This document shows positions 17,283-28,084 of a stretch of DNA of 64,000 nucleotides, one piece after another. The stretch comes from Deinococcus sonorensis KR-87. Its GTDB lineage: Bacteria > Deinococcota > Deinococci > Deinococcales > Deinococcaceae. Made by a program: the position numbers and the translations under genes. How positions within the stretch are numbered: position 1 is the stretch's first letter; every line of letters begins with the position of its first letter. The stretch covers positions 2,907,001-2,971,000 of the forward strand of contig NZ_CP158299.1 in assembly GCF_040256395.1 (NCBI RefSeq). The letters run 5' to 3'. The notes below the pieces were generated by a model, which had not been told where the DNA came from, made no database searches, and was given only the letters and a program-made list of their open reading frames with translations.

Positions 17283-17894
17283 ATGAACACCCGCACCCTG
17301 CTGACCGCCGTCCTCAGCGCTGGCCTGCTGGCCAGTTGCGCCCCCGCCCTGACCGGCCCCACCGCCGCCACTCCCGGCCGCCTCAACGTGGCCCAGCCGG
17401 CTCCCACCGTTCCGGCCGGCACCCTCACCGTCTTCAGCAACAGCTTCCGCAACGGCGGCCCGATCAGCCTGGCCCAGGTGGGCAGCGACTGCGGCGGCGG
17501 AAACATCTCCCCCGCGCTCAGCTGGACCGGCGCCCCGGCCGGAACCGTCAGCTTCGTGGTCACGGCGTACGACCCGGACGCCCCCACAGGGAGTGGCTTC
17601 CGGCACTGGACGGTCTACAACCTGCCGGCCACAACGACCAGCCTACCCGCCGGCGCCGGCAGCACGGGCGGCAGCCTGCCGGCCGGTGCCGTCCAGGGCG
17701 TGAATGATGCCGGCACCACGGCGTACCTGGGCCCCTGCCCCCCGCCCGGCGAGCCGCACCGGTACATCTTCACCGTGTACGCCCTGAACAAGACGCTGGA
17801 CCTGCCCACCGGCGCCAGTCAGGCGATCGTGGGCTTCAATCTGAACGGCATCACGCTGGCCAAGGCCAGCACCACCGGCCTGTACGGCCGCTGA
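17283..17894 (+). CDS. YbhB/YbcL-type (PEBP, Raf-kinase-inhibitor-like) lipoprotein
   Basis: This 203-residue protein has a lipoprotein signal ending in LLASC at 16-20. The mature domain is a phosphatidylethanolamine-binding fold: NISPALSWTGAPAG, then DPDAPTGSGFRHW (the conserved DPDxP and HW ligand-pocket motifs), NDAGTTAYLGPCPPPGEPHRY and FTVYAL. The start is ATG 17283 after GGAGG; upstream frame extension is not credible. Bacterial family members have poorly known roles, possibly ligand-binding or protease inhibition in the envelope. It is a monocistronic unit with a strong terminator. Confidence 0.88.
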   Translation: MNTRTLLTAVLSAGLLASCAPALTGPTAATPGRLNVAQPAPTVPAGTLTVFSNSFRNGGPISLAQVGSDCGGGNISPALSWTGAPAGTVSFVVTAYDPDAPTGSGFRHWTVYNLPATTTSLPAGAGSTGGSLPAGAVQGVNDAGTTAYLGPCPPPGEPHRYIFTVYALNKTLDLPTGASQAIVGFNLNGITLAKASTTGLYGR

Positions 17895-17904
17895 CCACAC
17901 GGAG

Positions 17905-17937
17905 GAGGGAGCCACGGCGCAATGCCGTGGCTCCCTC
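17905..17937. terminator. Terminator hairpin
   Basis: A perfect 14-bp stem (GAGGGAGCCACGGC / complement) with a 5-base loop lies between the convergent PEBP-like gene and the DUF4139-type gene. Confidence 0.8.
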
Positions 17938-17949
17938 TGCTTTCCCTGT

Positions 17950-19227
17950 TCAGTTCGCCGGTACTGTCACGGTGAAGGTCTGCACCAACTTGCCAGGGGT
18001 GGTGCCCTGCTTCGCCGGCACGTCCACCCGAACCAGCAGACCGTTGGTGGCGGTGCGGGTGGCCTGACCGGTTAGCGCCGCGCGGCTGCTGAGCCCCTGC
18101 TCGGTGACCTCAAAGCGCACCGGTCGGTCTTTGGCGTTCTGGAAGGTGTAGGTCACGCGGATGGCGGTGCCGCCGGCCACCTTGCTGCTCACCGCGCTGC
18201 GGGTGTAGGTCAGGTCCGGGTCGGTGCCCAGGTCCAGCTCCAGCGCGGTACCGGCGGGGGTGGTGTCCACGCTGACCTGGCCCACCAGACGGCCGTCCTC
18301 GCGCACCGTGACCGGGCCGCCCGGCAGTTCGGTGTCGGTCTTGAGCCGGTAGCCCCGGTCCAGGTTGCCCTGATCTCCACCCGCCGAAAAGCCGCGCTCC
18401 AGCACTCCGTAGCGCTCGAAGCTGCTCACCTTCGGGTTCAGGAACGGCAGGCTGACGCTGCCGTTGGCCGGCAGCGTGAAGGCCCCCTGCAGACCGTAGC
18501 GGTACAGACCGCGCAGTTCGCCCTGGCTGCTGACCTTGGGCACGCCCATACTGTCAGCGGCGACGGGGGCCGCCATCTCGGCCCGCGCGTACGGCGCCGG
18601 CATCGGCTGGCCGTTCTCCAGCGGCACGTCGCCGGCGTACAGTTCGGCGGCCGAGACGTTGAACGGCTGATCCGAGCCGTTGCGCAGGTCGGCCAGCGCC
18701 GAGAGGCTCGCCGCGCTGCCGGACAGCTTAAGCGTGTAACGCGGCGTCCAGCTGAGCGCCCGCGTCAGGTAGGTCAGGGTGGGCGTGCCGCTGCCCGCCA
18801 CCGTGAAGCTGGCCAGCCATGACGGCGAGAGTGGGTTCTCCGGCGGCACCTGATCGAAGGCCAGGCGCTCGGCCGGCACGGTGCGGTACTGACCCTGAGC
18901 ATCCTTGATCAGCAGGTCGCGGGCGCGCACCAGCGTCACCCGCTCTCGCTTTCCGTCCTCCAGCAACGTCACCGGCTGCCCCTCCAGGGTGGCCAACCAG
19001 TTGGCCTGCTGCACCAGCGAGCGCGAGGTGACGTTCACGCCGTCCAGATCCAGCGAGTCCGGCAGGATGCTGCCGTAGAGGTTGATGGGCAGGCTGACCG
19101 TCACGCGACCCTGCTGGACGGCAGCCGTGTCGCGCACCTCCCCGAAGTTCTGGTAGATGCGCAGGTCGGTGGCGCTGGCAGTGCCGAGCAGGACGGCGGC
19201 GGTCAGGGCAGCAAGTGCGGTCTTCAT
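17950..19227 (-). CDS. Secreted DUF4139-type protein
   Basis: The protein has 425 residues with a signal peptide MKTALAALTAAVLLGTASAT. The first strand (LRIYQNFGEVRD) and PSWLASFTVAGSGTPTLTYL with LSWTPRYTLKL are typical of the DUF4139/DUF4140 family, where W-P-Y is conserved. NVSAAELYAGDVP and a C-terminal FQNAKDRPVRFEVTEQ also fit. Family members are envelope proteins of unknown function. The C-terminal TFTVTVPAN ends as a beta strand. It is a single gene between two terminators. Confidence 0.7.
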   Translation of the reverse strand: MKTALAALTAAVLLGTASATDLRIYQNFGEVRDTAAVQQGRVTVSLPINLYGSILPDSLDLDGVNVTSRSLVQQANWLATLEGQPVTLLEDGKRERVTLVRARDLLIKDAQGQYRTVPAERLAFDQVPPENPLSPSWLASFTVAGSGTPTLTYLTRALSWTPRYTLKLSGSAASLSALADLRNGSDQPFNVSAAELYAGDVPLENGQPMPAPYARAEMAAPVAADSMGVPKVSSQGELRGLYRYGLQGAFTLPANGSVSLPFLNPKVSSFERYGVLERGFSAGGDQGNLDRGYRLKTDTELPGGPVTVREDGRLVGQVSVDTTPAGTALELDLGTDPDLTYTRSAVSSKVAGGTAIRVTYTFQNAKDRPVRFEVTEQGLSSRAALTGQATRTATNGLLVRVDVPAKQGTTPGKLVQTFTVTVPAN

Positions 19228-19306
19228 GTCTGAAGTGTGAGCTGCAGCACCTGACGCGATATGAGAATGCCAGGAGCTGTTCCGGGCGCGGCGTCAGCTG
19301 CCCATC

Positions 19307-19335
19307 AAAAACCCCCACCCGGCTGGGGGTGGGGG
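19307..19335 (-). terminator. Terminator of the dpp/opp operon
   Basis: A stem of CCCCCACCC with its complement and a 6-base loop is followed on the minus strand by TTTTTG, 19 bases after the last operon gene. This is a textbook intrinsic terminator. Confidence 0.85.
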
Positions 19336-19353
19336 CATGGCCTTGCAGCAACT

Positions 19354-21452
<2,099 letters not shown>

Positions 21453-21565
21453 TCGTCCTCCTTACAAGAACGCTTCCGCTGTCTTGCGACGTGCCGGCCT
21501 CGATGCTGACGGTCTGCGTTGGCAGGGCACCGTGGCCCTGCCGTCTGGCGCGCATGATAGCAGGA

Positions 21566-21575
21566 TTGTATACAA
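21566..21575. promoter_or_regulatory. TTGTATACAA palindrome upstream of dppD
   Basis: A perfect 10-base palindrome sits in the gap between dppC and dppD. The 9-mer GTATACAAA recurs at 25772-25780, upstream of the operon's main promoter. It could be a shared regulator site or an internal -10 region. Confidence 0.35.
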
Positions 21576-21592
21576 AGCCTGCGCTCTGTGCG

Positions 21593-22714
21593 TCACTGCC
21601 GGCGGCGTGGGTCAAAGGCGTCGCGCAGACCGTCGCCCAGCAGCTGATAGCACATCACCGTGAACACGATGAAAAAGCCGGGAATCAGCATCCAGGGGCG
21701 GTCGGTGATGCTCGCGATGCCGGCCTCCTGCGCCTGACTCAGCAGGGTGCCCCAGCTGACGTTCGGCTCCACCGCGCCGATGCCCAGGAAGCTCAGGCTG
21801 CTCTCCAGAAGGATGGTGCCGGGAATCGAGAGGCTGAGCGTCACGATCAGGTAGGTGGTCATGCTGGGAATCATGTGCCGGAACATGATGCGCGACTGCG
21901 ACGCGCCCAGCGAGTTGGCGGCCGTCACGTAGTCCTGCTCGCGCACCGACAGCAGCTGACTGCGGATGGTGCGGGCCAGTCCGCCCCAGCTGATGAAGGC
22001 CAGCATGCCCAGAATCACGAACAGCGCCAGCAGCGGGTTGATGCTCTGCGGGAAGATGGAGCGCAGCAGGAACAGGAGGAACAGGTACGGGATGGCCGAG
22101 ATCACCTCGATGGAGCGGTTGATCAGGTTGTCCACCCAGCCGCCGAAGAAGGCGGCCAGCGCGCCCATCACGATGCCGATCAGGGTGCTGAGCAGCACCG
22201 ACAGCACGCCGATGGTCAGCGAGATCTGCGAGGCGTAGAGCGTGCGGGTCAGCAGGTCACGGCCCAACGCCTCGGCCCCCCACAGGAACACCTTGCAGCT
22301 GGGATCGCCGGTGCCGAACAGGTGGAGCGAGCCGGGAATGCCCAGAATCCGGTACGGGTCGCCCTGCACGAAAAAATGAACCGGGCAGGTCTTGCCGGTG
22401 GGGCTGAACTCCTGCTGGAAGGTAGTCATGTTCAGCTGCTGCGCGAACTGATCCACATACAGACCCCACTGCCCGGTCTTGGGATTGTGGATGTGCAGCG
22501 GCGTCGGCTTGCGGAACGCCGTGATGTCGGTGGTGCTGTAGTTGCTTAGCCCGTCCGGCGCCAGGAACGGCGCGAAGATGGCCATCAGGTACAGCAGGAT
22601 GATGAAGATGCCGCCGGTGACCGCCAGTTTGTTCTTGCGAAACTGGGTCCAGGCGACGCTCAGCTGGGTCTGGGAACGGTGGACAACTTTGGGGGAGGAT
22701 GCCGTGGTGGTCAT
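21593..22714 (-). CDS. dppC: Oligopeptide/dipeptide ABC transporter permease (C-type subunit)
   Basis: About 373 residues. It has an N-terminal segment, then a first membrane helix (KLAVTGGIFIILLYLMAIFA), a periplasmic loop of about 130 residues and five further helices. The EAA motif is EQDYVTAANSLGASQSRIMF. I chose ATG 22714, which lies just after the dppB stop and after GATGAGG; the frame extends to 22750 overlapping dppB. The large loop after the first helix is longer than in E. coli DppC, as in other Deinococcus/Thermus homologues to my knowledge. Confidence 0.9.
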   Translation of the reverse strand: MTTTASSPKVVHRSQTQLSVAWTQFRKNKLAVTGGIFIILLYLMAIFAPFLAPDGLSNYSTTDITAFRKPTPLHIHNPKTGQWGLYVDQFAQQLNMTTFQQEFSPTGKTCPVHFFVQGDPYRILGIPGSLHLFGTGDPSCKVFLWGAEALGRDLLTRTLYASQISLTIGVLSVLLSTLIGIVMGALAAFFGGWVDNLINRSIEVISAIPYLFLLFLLRSIFPQSINPLLALFVILGMLAFISWGGLARTIRSQLLSVREQDYVTAANSLGASQSRIMFRHMIPSMTTYLIVTLSLSIPGTILLESSLSFLGIGAVEPNVSWGTLLSQAQEAGIASITDRPWMLIPGFFIVFTVMCYQLLGDGLRDAFDPRRRQ

Positions 22715-22724
22715 GCGCGCCTCA

Positions 22725-23705
22725 TCAGGAATACCGGATCCGGGGGTCAACCATGGTGAGCAGGATGTCGCTGATGGCGTTGCCGAAGAACAGCAGCACC
22801 ATGGTCAGCACGCTGAAGCCGGCAATCAGATAGAAATCCTGGGCATTCAGGGCGTCGAGCAGCATCGGCGTGATCCCAGGATACGCGAACACCACCTCCA
22901 CAAATCCTGCTCCACCGATCAATGTGGGCAGCAGGCCGCCGATGCCGGCCACGAAGGGAATGATGGCGTTGCGCAGGGTGTGCTTGTACACCACGCTGAA
23001 CTCCGGCACCCCCTTGCTGCGGGCGGTGCGGATGAAGTCGCTGCGCAGGTGCTCCAGCATCTGGCCGCGCAGCACGCGGGTGAAGCCGGCCACGTCGCCC
23101 ACCGCCAGCACCAGCCCCGGAATGATCAGGTGCTTGAAGGTGTCCCAGAACTTCCCGGCGGCGCTGAGCTGGTCATAGTTGTTGCTGGTCATGCCGCCGA
23201 TGGGGATCTGCCAGCCGGTGGCCTGACGCAGCTTCAGAATCCCGAAGATGGCCAGCAGCGCAATGAAGAAGCTCGGGAAGCCCAGCAGGAAGTAGAACAC
23301 CACGCCGCTGATCCGGTCGCCCAGCGAGTACTGCCGGACCGCGCCGTACACGCCCAGCGGAATGCTGATGGCGTAGAACAGCACCAGGTACACGGCCACC
23401 AGCTTCATGCTGTTGACCACCCGGGGCCACGCCACGTCCAGCACCGGCTGGGTGTACTGGAAGCTCAGGCCCAGGTCGCCGTGCAGCATGTTCCACAGCC
23501 ACTGCAGGTACTGCTGGTAGACCGGCCGGTCCAGCCCGAAGCGCTCCGCCAGGTTGTGGAGCTGCTGGGCCGAGATGCCCGGGTTCAGGCGGGCCGGCGT
23601 CAGAAAGTCACCGGGAGCCAGGTAGATGATGAAAAAGACCAGCACGCTGGCCAGCAGGAAGGTCGGGAGCAGGTTCAGCAACCGCCTGAGGAGAAAGATC
23701 GCCAC
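22725..23705 (-). CDS. dppB: Oligopeptide/dipeptide ABC transporter permease (B-type subunit)
   Basis: About 326 residues. The first helix is LPTFLLASVLVFFIIYLA; the PGD motif and LGLDRP-Y-Q-YL spacing match the B-type family. The EAA loop is FIRTARSKGVPEFSVVYKHTLRNA. I chose GTG 23705 because AAGGAGG lies 6 bases upstream; the longer frame to 23729 would place the ribosome site inside the gene. The end MVDPRIRYS is the usual C-terminus. It lies second in the operon after the substrate-binding protein. Confidence 0.9.
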   Translation of the reverse strand: MAIFLLRRLLNLLPTFLLASVLVFFIIYLAPGDFLTPARLNPGISAQQLHNLAERFGLDRPVYQQYLQWLWNMLHGDLGLSFQYTQPVLDVAWPRVVNSMKLVAVYLVLFYAISIPLGVYGAVRQYSLGDRISGVVFYFLLGFPSFFIALLAIFGILKLRQATGWQIPIGGMTSNNYDQLSAAGKFWDTFKHLIIPGLVLAVGDVAGFTRVLRGQMLEHLRSDFIRTARSKGVPEFSVVYKHTLRNAIIPFVAGIGGLLPTLIGGAGFVEVVFAYPGITPMLLDALNAQDFYLIAGFSVLTMVLLFFGNAISDILLTMVDPRIRYS

Positions 23706-23784
23706 GTTTTGCCTCCTTTCGCGGGGCATTCAGGGGAAAGGGGCAGCCCCAACTTGCTGGGCCACCCCCGTTTTGCGGCGGAAC

Positions 23785-25539
23785 TTACTTGATGAAGGTG
23801 GTCTCGATGTTGCGCGAGCCGTAGTAGCTGTTCATCAGCTCCTTCGGGAACTGACCACCCAGACGGTTGTTGTAGGTGACGTGGTAGCTGGTGCCGACCA
23901 GGTAGACCACCGGCTGCAGCTCACCCTCAACCTTGAGCAGCTGGTCGCCGATCTTCTGGCGGGCCGCCTGGTCCAGCGTGCTCTGGCCCTGGTAGAACAG
24001 CTTGGTCATCAGCTGCTCCTGGCTGGTCAGGCACTTGCCGTTGGCCGGGTTGTTGTAGCTGTGCAGGTTGGTGCCGCACGGCACGACGTTGGTACCGAAG
24101 GGCCAGATGTTGTCGCCGCCCGAGAGGCCCAGCAGGATCGCGTCGAACTTGCGGTCGTCGCCCTTGTCGGTCAGCTGGCCCACCAGGTTGTTGAAGTCGA
24201 TCGGGGTGAAGTTCACCTTGACGCCGATCTTCTTGGCCTCGTCGGCGAAGATGCGGCCCAGCTGCTCACGCACGTTGTTGCCGGCGTTGGTGGAGAGGTT
24301 GAACTCCAGCTTCTGACCCTGAGCGTTCACCAGGATGCCGTCGCTGCCCTTCTTGGTGAAGCCCATCTGCGCCAGCAGCTTGGTCGCGCCGGCCAGGTTG
24401 TACTCGTACTTGGGCGCGTCGTCACTGATGAAGTTCTTGAACACCGGGTAGACGCTGTAGTAGGTCGGGTTGCCCAGACCGCCCAGCGCCAGCTGAACCA
24501 TCGCCTGGCGGTTGGCCACCATGCTCATCGCGTGGCGGAAGCGCACGTCGCGGAACAGCTTCTGGTGGAAGGGGTCACTGGTCTTGTTCCAGTTGAACAC
24601 GATCCACTGGCTGGTGGCCGCCGGGCTCACGTTGGGCAGCAGGGTCGCCTTCAGGGTGCCGGCGTCGATGGCCTTCTTGATCTGCGCCAGGTCGTCGGCC
24701 TTGCTGGCCCCGAAGCTGTCGATGTCACCGGCCAGGTAGGTGGCCAGACCCGCGTTCAGGTCCTTCACGATGCGGTAGGACTGGGTGTCCAGGTACGGCA
24801 GCGAGGCGCCGGCGCTGTCCTTGTTCCACTCGCCCCAGTAGGTGTTCTTCTTCAGCACGGCGCGCTGGCCGGGGCTGTAGCTGCTCAGCGTCCAGGCGCC
24901 GGGCGACACGATGCTCTTGGGATCGGTGTTCAGGCCCCACAGCTTCTTGATGGCGTCCGCGCCACCGGCACGGTAGGCCTTGCCGAACACGTGGTCGGGC
25001 CACGGCACGAAGCTCATCTTCACGTAGGCGGTGGCGTCCGCCTGCGGGAAGTCGAACTGCAGGGTGTAGTCGTTGATCTTCTTGATGGTGATGGGCTTCT
25101 CGCTGATGAAGAAGCTGTCGTAGCTGTTGCTGCCGACCTTGTCGTCGGTGTGGATCTTCCAGGTGGTGATCCAGTCGTCGGCGGTGATCGGCTGTCCGTC
25201 ACTGAACTTCATGCCCTGACGGATCTTGACCACGAAGCGCTTGTTGCTGTTGCTGACCACCGGCATGCTCTCGGCCATGTACGGGATGAAGCCGTCGGTG
25301 GCGGGGTCCTGCTTGAACAGGGTCGCGCCGTTCAGGGTCATCAGGTCCGGCAGGCTGTCGGCCTCGGCGGACGTGAAGGGGTTGAGGGTCTTGTAATCGC
25401 TGATCTGGTAGCTGCGAAACTCGCCACCCTTCTTAGCGGAGCTGGCCGGGTCGGCGCTCCACTTGGCCGGCCAGACGAACGGAGCCGCCGAGCTGGTTCC
25501 CAGCGTGAGTGCAGCAAGCAGAAACAAGGTCTTCTTCAT
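23785..25539 (-). CDS. Oligopeptide-type ABC transporter substrate-binding protein
   Basis: A 584-residue periplasmic binding protein of the SBP_bac_5 family. It begins with a signal peptide MKKTLFLLAALTLGTSSAAP; the mature protein has GGEFRSYQISDYKTLNPFTS near its N-terminus and VVKIRQGMKFSDGQPITADD, which are family hallmarks, plus LFRDVRFRHAMSMVANRQAM. GGAGG lies 8 bases before ATG 25539. No lipobox cysteine is seen. It opens the five-gene operon (binding protein, B, C, D, F) that imports peptides. The bound ligand is unknown. Confidence 0.9.
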   Translation of the reverse strand: MKKTLFLLAALTLGTSSAAPFVWPAKWSADPASSAKKGGEFRSYQISDYKTLNPFTSAEADSLPDLMTLNGATLFKQDPATDGFIPYMAESMPVVSNSNKRFVVKIRQGMKFSDGQPITADDWITTWKIHTDDKVGSNSYDSFFISEKPITIKKINDYTLQFDFPQADATAYVKMSFVPWPDHVFGKAYRAGGADAIKKLWGLNTDPKSIVSPGAWTLSSYSPGQRAVLKKNTYWGEWNKDSAGASLPYLDTQSYRIVKDLNAGLATYLAGDIDSFGASKADDLAQIKKAIDAGTLKATLLPNVSPAATSQWIVFNWNKTSDPFHQKLFRDVRFRHAMSMVANRQAMVQLALGGLGNPTYYSVYPVFKNFISDDAPKYEYNLAGATKLLAQMGFTKKGSDGILVNAQGQKLEFNLSTNAGNNVREQLGRIFADEAKKIGVKVNFTPIDFNNLVGQLTDKGDDRKFDAILLGLSGGDNIWPFGTNVVPCGTNLHSYNNPANGKCLTSQEQLMTKLFYQGQSTLDQAARQKIGDQLLKVEGELQPVVYLVGTSYHVTYNNRLGGQFPKELMNSYYGSRNIETTFIK

Positions 25540-25652
25540 GGGCATTCCTCCTGGTCTGGATAAAACAACATCGCACCCAGCGGCGAAACTCAATTGCAGT
25601 GAGTTTCTAGGTTGGGATCATGACCGGCGTTGTGTGGGGTTCCAGCGAGGTC

Positions 25653-25681
25653 AATATAGGCAATATGGCTAGTCAGGTCAA
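25653..25681 (-). promoter_or_regulatory. Promoter of the oligopeptide ABC operon
   Basis: On the minus strand TTGACC (25676-25681) and TATATT (25653-25658) are 17 bases apart, close to the sigma-70 consensus. This gives a leader of about 100 bases before the ATG at 25539. A second TTGACC is at 25687-25692. Confidence 0.8.
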
Positions 25682-25781
25682 GAAACGGTCAAGGCATTGC
25701 GAACGCCCTGCCCATCGGACTTGGGCGAGATGAGGACCATTCACACGGTATGCATAATTATGAGGAGTGAAGTATACAAAC

Positions 25782-25813
25782 GAAAAGTCACCTCCCCGAA
25801 TGAGGAGGTGACT
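25782..25813 (-). terminator. Terminator of secG
   Basis: A 10-bp stem (AGTCACCTCC / GGAGGTGACT), loop of 8 bases, then TTTTCG on the minus strand, 13 bases past the secG stop. Confidence 0.85.
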
Positions 25814-25825
25814 GCCAGGGAAGAC

Positions 25826-26053
25826 TTAACGCGAAACGATGTCGATCAGCAGAGCCAGCAGCATGAAAATTCCGCCCAGTACGCTGGAAATGCGAATCAG
25901 GCCACCTTCCACGCCGCGCCCGCCGAACAGGTCGCCGCCGCCGCCCAGGGAGGCGCTGAGGCCCGCCTGCTTCGGCACCTGCAGCAGCACGAAGAACACC
26001 AGCCCCACGCACGCCAGGGCAAACAGCACGATGAACAGAATCAGAATGGACAT
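25826..26053 (-). CDS. secG: Preprotein translocase subunit SecG
   Basis: The 75-residue protein has two membrane helices (ILFIVLFALACVGLVFFVLL and ILGGIFMLLALLIDIV) around a Gly-rich loop, GLSASLGGGGDLFGGRG, the hallmark of SecG. It is part of the SecYEG channel in the inner membrane and aids export. The start is ATG 26053 after GAGG; an upstream frame extension to 26110 is not family-like. It is a single-gene unit with its own terminator. Confidence 0.93.
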   Translation of the reverse strand: MSILILFIVLFALACVGLVFFVLLQVPKQAGLSASLGGGGDLFGGRGVEGGLIRISSVLGGIFMLLALLIDIVSR

Positions 26054-26272
26054 GAGAACCTCGCAAAACGCCTCACTGGAGGCGGAAAAATCAGGATTGA
26101 AGCAGGGCACGCGGAGTGGTGAGCGCCTCCGGCCGGCCTCGCCGGGTTGTGCGGGGCCGCCGAGCAGTGTATAGCATCTGCAGCGGAGAGGGTGGTCGCC
26201 GCTGCTCCACCACGCGTCATCATCCCGAAATCATGCATCGCCGCCACACTGACCTCTGAGGGAGGCCCACCC

Positions 26273-27907
26273 ATGTCCACCAATCTGCCCACCCGGGCGC
26301 TCCGGCCCCTGCTGGTGCCGCTGAGCTGCCTGCTGCTGAACGCCTGCACACCTCTCGCCGCCGTGCTGTCCGGGAGCCAGGATCTCGTCACCCTGAAACC
26401 GGTCTCGGCCACCGGTCTGGAACGCACCTCGCCCACGCCGGGCAGCAAAGACAAGACCGTCACGCCGCTGTCCGTGGGAGGCAGCGCCTTTCCTCACGGC
26501 TACGTGGTCCGGGCCCCCTCGGAGCTGGTGTTCCGGTTGAACGGCAATTGCGACCGCCTGAATGTCAGGATCGGGCTCGACGATCAGACGCGCAGCCAGA
26601 ATGCCCTGACCTTCCAGGTCTTTGCCGACGACCAGAAGCGCTTCGACAGCGGCCCGGTCCGCAGCGGTCAGGCGGCGCGTCCGGTGCAGGTGGACGTGAT
26701 GGGCGCCCAGACGATGCGGCTGGTGGTGTCCGGCGAGGCCGACGCGCGCGCCGACTGGCTCACGCCCACCCTGACCTGCGAACCGTGGGGCGGCCCGATC
26801 GTGATCACGCAGGGCGGCACCTACTCCGGCGCCTGGGAAAGCACCGACCCCAACACGCCGGCCGTGATCGTCCGCACCAGCGACCCGGTCACCATCACCC
26901 GTAGCCGAATCCGCGGGGTGGGCCACTACGGGCTGATTGAGGGCACCGGCAACCGGCTGACCGTCACCAACACGGTGTTTGAGGGGCAGCGGCCGCGCAT
27001 CCGGGGCCGCAGCGCGCCCATGGCCGTCAGCCTGTTCCAGGCGCGCCGCCTGACCTTCGAGCACAACGTGGTCCGCCAGCAGGGCGGCGTCCGGCTGACC
27101 CAGTGGCAGGGCCAGGCCAGCGACGGCGACACGGTCCGCATCCGCTACAACCTGGCCAGCAACATTGACGGACGTCAGGACGACGGCTTCGGCAACCCGA
27201 TCACCAGCGGCGAGCGCACCATCACCAACTTCGTGCAGTTCAATCAGGTGCAGGGCATCAGCGGGGCCGAGATCGCCTGGAATCAGGTGATCAACACGCC
27301 GTACCAGTCGCTGGTGGAGGACAACATCAACATGTACCTCAGCAGCGGCGTCAAGGACAGCCCGATCAAGATCCACGACAACTACATTCAGGGCGCCTAC
27401 AACGCCGACCCCGCGCATGACGCGCGCTATGCGGGCGGCGGGATCCTGCTGGGCGACGGCAAGAGCGAGCGCCTGGGCGACAACGGGTACCAGTGGGCCT
27501 ACAACAACCGGGTGGTCGGCACCGCCAACTACGCCCTGGGCGTGCTGGGCGGCCTGGAAAACCGGCTGTACGACAACCGGGCCATCGGTTCCGGGCTGCT
27601 GCCGGACGGCCGCCCCATCGCGTCGCAGAACACCGGCCTGGTGGTCTGGAACATGTACAAGGCGGGCGCGGGCCTGTTCGGCAACAACAGCGTGAAGTCC
27701 AACGCCGTGGCCTGGAACAGCCGTGTCCGGAGCAGCCAGACCTCACCGAGCCCGTGGTATATCCCCGACTGCGACAAGCAGGGCAACACCTGTGACAACA
27801 CCAACCTGGGCCTCGCCAGTCCGGAACAGGAACAGGCGGAATTCAGCCAGTGGCAGAAGGCGCTGCGCGACGCGGGCATCCAGCTCGGCACCACCGTGAC
27901 CGACTGA
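26273..27907 (+). CDS. Right-handed beta-helix repeat lipoprotein
   Basis: The protein has 544 residues. The signal ends in a lipobox LLLNAC at 19-24, so it is anchored as a lipoprotein. The core (about 180-480) is a parallel beta-helix: RLTVTNTVFEGQRPRI, LTFEHNVVRQQGGVRL and YNLASNIDGRQDDGF follow the PbH1 rhythm of N-x-(V/I) turns. EITWN-like and NNRVVGTANYALGVLG steps suggest it may bind or cleave polysaccharide, but no catalytic triad is evident. The start is ATG 26273 after GGGAGG; the frame opens upstream to 26147 without signal. A terminator follows. Confidence 0.8.
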   Translation: MSTNLPTRALRPLLVPLSCLLLNACTPLAAVLSGSQDLVTLKPVSATGLERTSPTPGSKDKTVTPLSVGGSAFPHGYVVRAPSELVFRLNGNCDRLNVRIGLDDQTRSQNALTFQVFADDQKRFDSGPVRSGQAARPVQVDVMGAQTMRLVVSGEADARADWLTPTLTCEPWGGPIVITQGGTYSGAWESTDPNTPAVIVRTSDPVTITRSRIRGVGHYGLIEGTGNRLTVTNTVFEGQRPRIRGRSAPMAVSLFQARRLTFEHNVVRQQGGVRLTQWQGQASDGDTVRIRYNLASNIDGRQDDGFGNPITSGERTITNFVQFNQVQGISGAEIAWNQVINTPYQSLVEDNINMYLSSGVKDSPIKIHDNYIQGAYNADPAHDARYAGGGILLGDGKSERLGDNGYQWAYNNRVVGTANYALGVLGGLENRLYDNRAIGSGLLPDGRPIASQNTGLVVWNMYKAGAGLFGNNSVKSNAVAWNSRVRSSQTSPSPWYIPDCDKQGNTCDNTNLGLASPEQEQAEFSQWQKALRDAGIQLGTTVTD

Positions 27908-27921
27908 GCGCTTCAGAAGGG

Positions 27922-27959
27922 CAGCAGGGCCAGGAACATGTGTCCTGGCCCTGCTGTTT
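27922..27959 (+). terminator. Terminator of the beta-helix lipoprotein gene
   Basis: A 14-bp stem (CAGCAGGGCCAGGA / complement), 7-base loop and TTT tail lie 15 bases past the stop and directly before the tRNA gene. Confidence 0.85.
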
Positions 27960-27960
27960 G

Positions 27961-28043
<83 letters not shown>

Positions 28044-28084
28044 TCACTGCTGCTGGGACATGCTAGCAGCGCCGCCCGGAGCGG

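Noticed and set aside
23730..23784. GC-rich imperfect hairpin between the binding protein and permease genes
   Set aside because: The stem has mismatches and no T tract. It may lower downstream expression, but I cannot support it as a terminator.
23626..25563. Plus-strand open frame opposite the peptide-binding protein gene
   Set aside because: A valine/leucine-rich complementary shadow with no signal peptide or motif.
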